A stretch of DNA of 17,033 nucleotides, taken from contig VFKU01000055.1 in assembly GCA_009885415.1 (NCBI GenBank), positions 1-17,033 on the forward strand, given 5' to 3'. Under the pieces are notes generated by a model. That model had not been told where the DNA came from. It was given only the letters and a program-made list of their open reading frames with translations, and ran no database searches. Source of the DNA: Rhodothermota bacterium. GTDB lineage: Bacteria; Hydrogenedentota; Hydrogenedentia; Hydrogenedentales; GCA-2746185. Shown here one piece after another: positions 6,818 to 13,077 of the stretch. The position numbers and the translations under genes were made by a program. The number at the start of each line of letters is the position of its first letter. The stretch's first letter is position 1.

Positions 6818-7468
6818 ATGCCTTTCGAACTGAGCGCAGAAGCCCTCGCCGCCCTCGGCGCCGTCATCGCCATCGATGTGGCGCTCGCGGGCGACAACGC
6901 CATTGTGGTCGGCATGGCCGCCGCCGGCCTTCCGGCCGAGCAACGCCGCAAGGCGATTGTGGTCGGCATCGCCGCCGCCGCGCTGTTGCGCATATTCTTC
7001 GCCGCGTTCACGGTGCAACTGCTCCAGATCGTGGGCTTGATGTTCGCCGGCGGGTTCCTGCTGCTCTGGGTCTGCTGGAAGCTCTGGCGCGAAATTCGAT
7101 CGAGCGCCGCCGCCCGAAAGCTGCAGGCCGAATCCGCGCACGAAGAAGGCGCCGCCGGCGCGGTCGTCAAAGAAAAAACCCTGCGCGACGCCATCACCCA
7201 AATCATCATCGCCGACGTCTCGATGTCGCTCGACAATGTCCTCGCCGTCGCCGGCGCCGCCCGCGAACATGCCTGGGTGCTCATCGTCGGCCTTGCGCTC
7301 TCGGTCGCTCTGATGGGCCTCGCCGCGTCCTTCATCGCGCGCCTGCTCCAGCGCTACCACTGGATTTCCTATATCGGCTTCCTCATCATCTTCTACGTCG
7401 CCCTGCACATGATCTCCGACGGCAGCTTCGAAATCTTCGACAGAGCCTCCGGCGGCGGCGGCCTCTAA
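6818..7468 (+). CDS. TerC-family integral membrane protein
   Basis: A 216-residue protein with about six to seven transmembrane helices and the TerC double signature: DVALAGDNAIVVG (20-32) and ADVSMSLDNVLAVAG (132-146), each with a membrane-embedded D/DN pair (D20, D26-N27; D133, D139-N140). The two halves look like an internal duplication. Relatives (YjbE/YkoY/MeeF-like) export manganese, often to supply exported metalloenzymes, and others are linked to tellurite resistance. A polar loop of about 40 residues (90-125) separates the halves, and the C-terminus is a short Gly-rich tail. ATG at 6818 has only a weak, distant AGGG upstream. I looked for, and did not see, a yybP-ykoY manganese riboswitch in the 114-base upstream spacer. 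Confidence 0.92.
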   Translation: MPFELSAEALAALGAVIAIDVALAGDNAIVVGMAAAGLPAEQRRKAIVVGIAAAALLRIFFAAFTVQLLQIVGLMFAGGFLLLWVCWKLWREIRSSAAARKLQAESAHEEGAAGAVVKEKTLRDAITQIIIADVSMSLDNVLAVAGAAREHAWVLIVGLALSVALMGLAASFIARLLQRYHWISYIGFLIIFYVALHMISDGSFEIFDRASGGGGL

Positions 7469-7754
7469 GCGCTCACTCGACGCCAAGCGCCTCGTCACGC
7501 GCGAGGACTGCCCGATTAGCGATCGAAGCGTGTCCACAAACCGGAAATCCTCATTGAGCGTCCTACATGCAGATAGAGAAGCGCGCCAAAACGGAGCGAA
7601 TCGTGGTTTCGGAGGGTGCCAGAACCACTCCGAAGCGGTGAATACTGCTTTAATGTCGGTTGATTTCGAGTTAAGTAAACAGTTAACATGTACCGGCGTT
7701 TTCGTAGTCTTCGCTTTATTGATATACTGTAGCTGTGTGTGAGCGGTCCCGGAT
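7469..7754. other. Intergenic spacer with crossing inverted repeats
   Basis: A spacer of 286 bases between terC and the Zn-ribbon gene, lower in GC than its neighbours towards its right end. Just after terC, CCTCG (7490-7494) and CGAGG (7502-7506) can pair but no T-run follows, so it is a weak terminator at best. Further on, two overlapping inverted repeats occur: GTGGTT (7603-7608)/AACCAC (7623-7628) and TTCGGAG (7608-7614)/CTCCGAA (7628-7634). Small open frames here look accidental. Confidence 0.5.
7720..7728 (+). promoter_or_regulatory. Extended -10 promoter for the Zn-ribbon/exonuclease-fold gene
   Basis: TGATATACT combines a TG extension with TATACT (five of six bases of TATAAT). There is no good -35 at 17-18 bases, which is normal for extended -10 promoters. 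Transcription would begin near 7735, giving a 5' leader of 20-40 bases depending on the start codon used. Confidence 0.45.
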
Positions 7755-9065
7755 GTGTCGGGCCCGATGGATGCCATGGTCGAATATCAATGCCCACATT
7801 GTAAGACAGTCCTGCAGGTCCCCGAGCGATTCGTGGGCTCGCGGGGGAAGTGTCGCAATTGCGGCAACACCATCACGATCGAAGTCGCGGGCGTCCGGAA
7901 TGGCGCCGGCGGCTCCAGCCACATACCCAAGCCCCTGCGCCCACCTACGCCAATCGCGCTGCACCTCGTGGTCACGGGCCCGACCTCGCGCAAGGATAGT
8001 ATCATCGAAGTCGGGGCCGTCAAGCTTGCGGCGAACGGCCGCGTATTGGATCAGTTCTGGTCTTTCGCGAATCCCGACGGCCCGATTCCCACGGCCGCCG
8101 TCGAGCGCACCGGCATCACCAATGACATGGTCGCCGCGGCGCCCTTCCCGCTGGATGTGTTGAACGACCTCTTCGCGTGGGCCGGACCGAACGCCATCTT
8201 TTTCACCGAGCACGCACACCTGCATGCGAAATTTTTGTGCGCCACGTATTACCGCGAGAACCTCGAGCCGCCGCAAGGCCGAATCGTCGACGTGTGCAAT
8301 TGGGCGCAGCTCCTCGAACTCCGCTCGCCGGAATACCGCCTTCGCCCTTTGCTCGGCGCGATCGGTCTCTCGGTCGAGCTCGGCTACCGCGCGACGGAGA
8401 GCGCGCAGGCCATCGGGCAACTCCTCGCGCATCTCATGCAAACGGAAGCCGCGCGTCTGCCCAAGCAAGACGACGCCAAGGGCCGCGGACGCCTCCTCAG
8501 CCGCAAGCAGGAAGAGGCCATGGACACGCGTCTCGGCGAGCGCCTCTTCAGCCTCGCCTCCACGCTGGACGCCGCCTGCGGTTCGAAATTCCACATGCGC
8601 GAAATCTTCGAGGAACGCCGCCGCCAAAAAGTAGGCAACGGGCAGCCCGCTGCCGCCGGCGCGCCGACGCCGATGATCCTCCACATGCCCGAATGGTACG
8701 AAGAGAAGAAGCGCGCCATCGAAGCGGTCCTCTCCGCGGGCGAGGCCCGCGAGCCAGCCGTCGCCACGCTCCACGCCGAAGACGAGGCCTGGGCCCAGGC
8801 GATGGTCGACGCCACCAAGAGCCACGACCCCGACGAGCAGCGCAGGCTCCTGATGCAGGCGGTGTCGCTGGGTGCGCGCGACCCTTGGCCCTACGAGCGC
8901 CTCACCGGCTTCTTCATCAAATCCCGCGACTACCTCTCCGCGCAAAAGGTCTGCCAGCGCTACTTCGACGGCGACGTCTGGAAGCAGCCGCGCCACGCCG
9001 ACTCGAGCTGGAAGCTGCTCGACCGCATGGAAAAACTCGAACGCCGCCTCACCGGCGCCGCCTGA
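7755..9065 (+). CDS. Zn-ribbon protein with catalytically dead DnaQ-like exonuclease domain
   Basis: A 436-residue protein in three parts (numbered from GTG 7755). Residues 11-42 are a zinc ribbon with C13, C16, C33 and C36. Residues 67-225 follow the DEDDh exonuclease fold of DnaQ/PolC: SIIEVGAVKL (82-91), GRVLDQFWSFANPDGPIP (95-112), RTGITNDMVAAAP (118-130), a core strand AIFF with HLHAKFL (147-161), and YRATESAQA (211-219). All five catalytic positions are changed: by alignment to PolC the Exo I D and E are H70 and V72, the Exo II D is H157, and the Exo III H and D are Y211 and S216. Residues 250-436 are helical and charged, perhaps TPR-like. Start may be GTG 7755 or, more like relatives, ATG 7767 or 7776. 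Role unknown; probably a binding rather than cleaving protein. Confidence 0.8.
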   Translation: MSGPMDAMVEYQCPHCKTVLQVPERFVGSRGKCRNCGNTITIEVAGVRNGAGGSSHIPKPLRPPTPIALHLVVTGPTSRKDSIIEVGAVKLAANGRVLDQFWSFANPDGPIPTAAVERTGITNDMVAAAPFPLDVLNDLFAWAGPNAIFFTEHAHLHAKFLCATYYRENLEPPQGRIVDVCNWAQLLELRSPEYRLRPLLGAIGLSVELGYRATESAQAIGQLLAHLMQTEAARLPKQDDAKGRGRLLSRKQEEAMDTRLGERLFSLASTLDAACGSKFHMREIFEERRRQKVGNGQPAAAGAPTPMILHMPEWYEEKKRAIEAVLSAGEAREPAVATLHAEDEAWAQAMVDATKSHDPDEQRRLLMQAVSLGARDPWPYERLTGFFIKSRDYLSAQKVCQRYFDGDVWKQPRHADSSWKLLDRMEKLERRLTGAA

Positions 9066-9140
9066 TCTGCTATCGTCTCCCTCGCGTTTCAAGTTTGTAG
9101 TGGCGGTCTCCCCTGGGATCGCCCGAACCGAGGACATCAC

Positions 9141-9566
9141 ATGCTCTCCATCACCTCCACCCTCTCCATTCCCGAAGACGAACTCACCGAAGAATTCCTC
9201 CGCAGCTCCGGCCCCGGTGGCCAGCACGTCAACAAGACCGCGACGGCGGTCCGCCTGCGCTTCGATGCGGCGAACTCTCCTTCGCTGCGCGCACCGGTCC
9301 GCGATCGCCTGCTCAAACTCGCCGGCGCGCGCGCGACGCCGCACGGTGAAATCCTGATCGAGGTCCACGAATTCCGCAGCCAGAAAATGAACCGCGAAGA
9401 GGCCCGCAAGCGCCTCACCGAACTCCTCCGCCGCGCGGCGCGTCCGCCCAAGCGCCGCACCAAGACCAAACCCACCAAGGCCTCGAAGGAGCGGCGTATC
9501 GCCGGAAAAAAAACGCGCTCGCAGACCAAGAAAACGCGAAAGGCTCCGGGACGCGATTTTGAATAA
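9141..9566 (+). CDS. arfB: Alternative ribosome-rescue peptidyl-tRNA hydrolase ArfB
   Basis: A 141-residue release-factor-like protein that frees the peptide from ribosomes stalled at the 3' end of broken mRNAs. The catalytic GGQ loop is at 26-28 in RSSGPGGQHVNKT. The protein has no stop-codon recognition domain and ends in a long basic tail (about 100-139, dense in Lys and Arg) that enters the empty mRNA channel. Length and layout match E. coli ArfB/YaeJ (140 residues). ATG at 9141 has GAGGA (9130-9134) six bases upstream. It follows the exonuclease-fold gene by 75 bases on the same strand, so the two may share a transcript. Confidence 0.95.
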   Translation: MLSITSTLSIPEDELTEEFLRSSGPGGQHVNKTATAVRLRFDAANSPSLRAPVRDRLLKLAGARATPHGEILIEVHEFRSQKMNREEARKRLTELLRRAARPPKRRTKTKPTKASKERRIAGKKTRSQTKKTRKAPGRDFE

Positions 9567-9947
9567 TGGCCACCATGCCGTGAGACGGCACGGAGCGTTT
9601 TAGGGACCCGAACTCCCGTATATTTCGTGATGGCGTTTAGGACAGCCTAATGCTCGGTAAGGTGGTCCGCACCCGATCATACTGTAAGCGAAGCACGAAA
9701 ATTCTGAATCGTCGGATCCAAACTAGGAGTGGACGGTAGTTGCGGATACGGCTCCAGAACAGGCAGCAAAAGACGCGGAAAGCCGACCCTCCGATATGCG
9801 ATGACGCCGCGGTCGAGGTCGCGTTGATAGTCGAAAATAGTCGAGGCTCTCGCGCGCATCCGCGGCTCTCGGGCGTACAGTAGGCCGCGGGTGAAACAAT
9901 TGAGTCAGCGTCATGTGGCAATCTGTCGATCGATCACGGGTGTGATT
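9567..9947. other. Convergent intergenic spacer, possible gene remnant on minus strand
   Basis: A 381-base stretch between arfB and the thioredoxin-fusion gene, which converge on it. No full gene is visible. On the minus strand the frame from 9859 to 9677 encodes about 60 residues with a protein-like composition (STIFDYQRDLDRGVIAYRR, then PRLLLPVLEPYPQLPSTP) but no ribosome-binding site and no family I know. The frame stays open upstream of the ATG for some 14 codons. It may be the tail of a decayed gene or chance. Confidence 0.3.
9577..9601 (+). terminator. Possible weak terminator after arfB
   Basis: Two alternative five-base-pair stems (GCCGT/ACGGC, or CCGTG/CACGG) lie just after the arfB stop and are followed at a short distance by TTTT. 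The stems are short and the T-run minimal, so this is only a candidate. Confidence 0.3.
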
Positions 9948-11402
9948 TTAGTCGCGGACTTCCCGCGTGACGAGGTTGCTGCCCATCGCGCCCGTTGCGA
10001 GCCACCCGCCGATGATAGCGGAGAACAATCCCGCCTTGCCGCCCGCGCGCATGAGATGCAAACCGCCGGGGCGAAATTTCGGGATGAAGTCGGCTTGAAT
10101 AGTTTCGGGCAGGCCTTCTTCGATGCCGTTCGCGCCGCGGACGATTTCTTTGAGCGGTAGCATAAGCAGCGCGAAGAGTTCTTGACGCAGGCGATCGCGC
10201 GACCAGCCGGCATCGCGGAAAACGCGGAGGTGTTCGGGCGAGATCACGAGGATCGCGTCCGACGCCATCGCGAGTTTCGGGTGCGAGACGCCGCGCAGGC
10301 AGGCGGCGAAGGTCCGCGCGAGCGACTCGGGCGTGCGAGATTTCTGATCGAAAACGCCCTGCACGCCGTCGCCGGCGAAGAGCGTGACGGTCGACGCGTC
10401 GGCCGCGAGACCGCGCTCGACCGCGAGCGGCGGCCAGCAGGGGTCGCTCTCGTCTTCCGCGAAGCAGAAGGTGTATTTGCCAGGCTGGCCGAGCGTCGCG
10501 CGATCAACTTCGCCGGGCTTGCCACCGCCGACGTTGCGAATGACAAGCTGCAAAGCGCGGCCGATGGTGGCGTTGGCGCGGTTGCCCTGGCCGAGCGCGT
10601 TCATACCGGAGTTCATGCCGATGCGGCGCGCGACGGGGCCATCGACGATGACGACCGGCCCGGCGAACCACGTGGTCGCCAGCAGCCCATGCATGCAGAA
10701 TTCGTCCATGAGCGCGGCCTCGACCGCGGCGATCACGACAGGGAGATACTCCGGTTTGCAGCCGGCCATCACCGCGTTCACCGCAATTTTTTCGATCGTG
10801 CACGGCCCGAGATTGGGCGGGACGTTCCCGATCACTTCGCTCGGCTCGCGGCGCGTGCCGCTCAGCATCCGCACCACGCGCTCTTCGGTCGGCGGCACGA
10901 CCGGCAGGCCGTCGGTCCAGCCACGATCGAAGCACGCCTCCATCTCGTCTTCCAGCGGCGCAATCTCGATGCGGCGCGAGGCCAGCGTGATCCCGCCAAA
11001 TCGCAGCAAGAGAATTTCCGCCATCCCCGGCCCGACGTTGAGCGCGCCGCAGCCGACCCGGTGCGGAGGCAGGCCCTCGCCGAGATCCTTCACGCCCGTC
11101 AGCGCGCGCCACTCCTCGCGGTTCCAGCCGACCGTCCGCTCTTCTTCTACATGGCGCTTCACGCGGATCAGCGTCGGCACCGCCTCGATGTTCAGCCGGT
11201 ACGACGCCTCGAGATTCGTGTCATCCACGACCGAGGGAACCATTTGCGGGAACGAGGGATCATCCTGCGTGTAGACCGTCAGCGGCGCGCCGCTCGTCGC
11301 GAGGCGCTGCAAGACGGGTTCGATGAGAATGCAGGTGGGGCAGTCGCGCTTGACGATCACGACGAGGCCGTCGGGCGTTTCAAAGGGTGCTAGGGCAGTC
11401 AT
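9948..11402 (-). CDS. Thioredoxin-domain protein fused to a large uncharacterised domain
   Basis: A 484-residue protein, no signal peptide, so cytoplasmic. Residues 10-100 are a thioredoxin/glutaredoxin-like domain: strand GLVVIVKRD, active-site CPTC (C21, C24), and the cis-proline loop EAVPTLIRV (73-81, P76). Residues 115-484 form a second domain with striking conserved-looking blocks: DRGWTDGLPVVPPTEERV (159-176), EKIAVNAVMAGCKPEYLPVV (in 204-223), GMNSGMNALGQGNRANATIG (262-281) and GGGKPGE (292-298). I have seen the WTDGLPVVPPT type of block in uncharacterised proteins but cannot assign a function. It holds several further cysteines (C118, C157, C201, C215, C236, C313, C322), which would suit thiol, metal or redox chemistry with the CPTC site as internal reductant. 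ATG at 11402; ribosome-binding site weak. Confidence 0.8.
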   Translation of the reverse strand: MTALAPFETPDGLVVIVKRDCPTCILIEPVLQRLATSGAPLTVYTQDDPSFPQMVPSVVDDTNLEASYRLNIEAVPTLIRVKRHVEEERTVGWNREEWRALTGVKDLGEGLPPHRVGCGALNVGPGMAEILLLRFGGITLASRRIEIAPLEDEMEACFDRGWTDGLPVVPPTEERVVRMLSGTRREPSEVIGNVPPNLGPCTIEKIAVNAVMAGCKPEYLPVVIAAVEAALMDEFCMHGLLATTWFAGPVVIVDGPVARRIGMNSGMNALGQGNRANATIGRALQLVIRNVGGGKPGEVDRATLGQPGKYTFCFAEDESDPCWPPLAVERGLAADASTVTLFAGDGVQGVFDQKSRTPESLARTFAACLRGVSHPKLAMASDAILVISPEHLRVFRDAGWSRDRLRQELFALLMLPLKEIVRGANGIEEGLPETIQADFIPKFRPGGLHLMRAGGKAGLFSAIIGGWLATGAMGSNLVTREVRD

Positions 11403-11433
11403 GGGTCAGCTTTCTGGGTTTGGGTGCGCGCTA

Positions 11434-11462
11434 AAGATCGCTTACGCAGCGGGGCTTGTCAA
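11434..11462 (-). promoter_or_regulatory. Candidate promoter for the thioredoxin-fusion gene
   Basis: On the minus strand a perfect TTGACA (11457-11462) is followed after 17 bases by GATCTT (11434-11439), a poor -10 (three of six). Transcription would start near 11427, about 25 bases before the ATG at 11402. Confidence 0.35.
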
Positions 11463-11518
11463 ATCGAGGCGCGGAACTTCGACGGGCGCCGCTCGCGAGA
11501 AGGAAGTTTCTGGTGTGC

Positions 11519-11549
11519 GAGATTCTTCACTATCGTTCAGAATGACAAA
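11519..11549 (-). repeat. Interspersed repeat, copy 2 (inverted relative to copy 1)
   Basis: Read on the minus strand this begins TTTGTCATTCTGA and ends GAAGAATCTC, the same ends as the copy at 1852-1880; the middle differs (ACGATAGT against GCAGAGC) and is one base longer. It stands between divergent genes, so the element is not tied to gene ends. Confidence 0.7.
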
Positions 11550-11612
11550 GCGGGGGTTCAGAAAGACAAAGGGGTCTGTTCTTGGGTAGCGCGGAGATAA
11601 TTTTTATCATAT

Positions 11613-11642
11613 TTAGCATTAAATAATGAAAAGGTTTACTAT
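11613..11642 (+). promoter_or_regulatory. Candidate promoter for the DUF1501 unit in an AT-rich island
   Basis: TTAGCA (four of six of TTGACA), an 18-base AT-rich spacer, and TACTAT (four of six of TATAAT). It would give a leader of about 80 bases before the DUF1501 start. Another weak option (TGGATT, 17 bases, TATGCT) lies closer to the gene. Confidence 0.35.
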
Positions 11643-11727
11643 ATATCTTGTTCTGATGGATTTCGATGCGGGGCGAGGGTATGCTGGATAAGTCAAAGCT
11701 CGCTCTTACAGCGGGATAAAGGGGTAG

Positions 11728-13056
11728 ATGATGGACTTTTCGCATGGTCAAGACTGTGTTTGTCCAGGTCCAGTAAACCGCCGCGAGTTTCTGCGGGTGG
11801 GTGCGCTTACCGGCTTGGGGCTGACGCTGGGCGACTATTTTTCCATGCGGGCGCTCGCGGAGGAGGCGGGCGCGGCGGCGGCCCCCGCGGCGAAGGCCGA
11901 TTCAGTGATTTTCCTCTTTATGGCCGGCGGCATGAGCCACCTCGAGACCTTCGATCCCAAGCCCTTCGCGCCGCTGGAGTACCGCGGCGAGATCGGCTCG
12001 GTAGCGACGAACACCGGCGACGTCTTCGGCGGCATGTTCACCAACCTCGCGCAGGTCGCCGACAAGATGACCATCATCCGTTCGATGACGCACGGCGAAG
12101 CCGCGCACGAACGCGGCACGCACAACATGCTGACCGGCTATCGGCCGAGTCCTGCGATTCAGTATCCGAGCATGGGCTCGGTGGTGAGCCACGAGTACGG
12201 CCCGCGCCGCGACCTCCCGGCGTACATCGCGATCCCGAACGCGGGCGATCCCTTCCTCAGCGCCGGTTACCTCAGCTCGGCCTACGGACCGTTTAGCGTC
12301 GGCGGCGAGCCGCAGGCGGACGGATTCCAGGTGCGCGACCTGAACCTGCCGGGCGGGGTCGATGCGGCGCGGATGGAACAACGCAAGAGTTTGTTGGCGA
12401 CGGTGGACCATCATTTCTCGTCGCTCGAAGCGACCGACGTGCTCTCGGCGATGGACTCGTATTACCAGCGCGCGTACTCGCTGATTTCGTCGCAGTCGGC
12501 GCGCGAGGCTTTCAACGTCGCGGCGGAGCCCGAGGAAATTCGCAACGAGTACGGCCGGACCTTGTTCGGGCAGCGATTGTTGCTCGCGCGGCGACTGGTC
12601 GAGGCGGGCGCCCGTTTCGTGAGCGTGATCGACGGCGGCTGGGACCATCACAACAACATCCGCGATGCGATGCGCGGTCAGTTGCCGGCGGTGGACCAAG
12701 GCCTGGCGACGCTGGTGCGCGATTTGGATCGGCGCGGACTCTTGCAGAAGACGCTGATCGTCATGGTGACGGAATTCGGGCGCACGGTGAAGATTAACGC
12801 GACCGGCGGGCGCGATCACTGGCCCAAGGCCTTCAGCGTGGCCCTCGCGGGCGGCGGCACGAAGGGCGGCGCGATCTGGGGCCAGACCGACTCGCGCGGC
12901 GGAGAGCCTTCGCGTGATCCGGTGAGCCCGGAGGACCTCGCAACGACCATCTTCACGCTGCTCGGAATCGATCCGACGCGCAAGTTGATCAGCCCCGGCG
13001 ACCGCCCGATCGATATTTCGCGGGGCGGCTCGGTGCTGTACGATTTGCTCGCGTAG
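11728..13056 (+). CDS. DUF1501 family protein, Tat-exported
   Basis: A 442-residue DUF1501 protein, a family with an alkaline-phosphatase/sulfatase-like fold common in Planctomycetota and relatives; no reaction is established. Residues 16-44 form a twin-arginine signal: VNRREFLRVGALTGLG (R18, R19), so it is exported folded. Family blocks seen: FLFMAGGMSHLETFDPKP (58-75), HERGTHNMLTGYRPSP (in 126-141), SVIDGGWDHHNNI (299-311), VTEFGRTV (347-354) and GGRDHWPKAFSVALAGGG (359-376), giving conserved Asp/His residues of the metal-site type. Two ATGs in tandem (11728, 11731) follow AAAGGGG; the second has the better six-base spacing. It is 21 bases ahead of the PPC-domain gene and heads the three-gene unit. 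Confidence 0.93.
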   Translation: MMDFSHGQDCVCPGPVNRREFLRVGALTGLGLTLGDYFSMRALAEEAGAAAAPAAKADSVIFLFMAGGMSHLETFDPKPFAPLEYRGEIGSVATNTGDVFGGMFTNLAQVADKMTIIRSMTHGEAAHERGTHNMLTGYRPSPAIQYPSMGSVVSHEYGPRRDLPAYIAIPNAGDPFLSAGYLSSAYGPFSVGGEPQADGFQVRDLNLPGGVDAARMEQRKSLLATVDHHFSSLEATDVLSAMDSYYQRAYSLISSQSAREAFNVAAEPEEIRNEYGRTLFGQRLLLARRLVEAGARFVSVIDGGWDHHNNIRDAMRGQLPAVDQGLATLVRDLDRRGLLQKTLIVMVTEFGRTVKINATGGRDHWPKAFSVALAGGGTKGGAIWGQTDSRGGEPSRDPVSPEDLATTIFTLLGIDPTRKLISPGDRPIDISRGGSVLYDLLA

Positions 13057-13077
13057 ACGACGAGGAAGTTCGACGCG

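Larger units (their letters stand above)
11403..11727. other. Divergent promoter region with repeat and AT-rich island
   Basis: A 325-base spacer between the divergently read thioredoxin-fusion and DUF1501 genes. It carries a candidate promoter for each side, the inverted copy of the interspersed repeat, and from about 11590 to 11660 a sharply AT-rich tract within otherwise GC-rich DNA. I find no convincing gene in it; the short open frames on both strands are accidental. Confidence 0.6.

Noticed and set aside
7516..7797. A 93-codon minus-strand open frame in the terC/Zn-ribbon spacer
   Set aside because: No ribosome-binding site, no recognisable motif, overlaps the start of the Zn-ribbon gene and its promoter.
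7716..9368. A 550-codon minus-strand open frame opposite the Zn-ribbon gene and arfB
   Set aside because: The plus-strand genes have clear motifs; this frame is Arg/Glu/Gly-rich shadow coding with no family signature.
10182..11393. A 403-codon plus-strand open frame opposite the thioredoxin-fusion gene
   Set aside because: Composition is Arg/Asp/His-rich shadow; the minus-strand frame has the CPTC motif and coherent conserved blocks.
9948..11402. The thioredoxin-fusion gene as part of the DUF1501 unit
   Set aside because: It is read in the opposite direction from its own promoter-like sequence, so shared function is not implied by adjacency alone.
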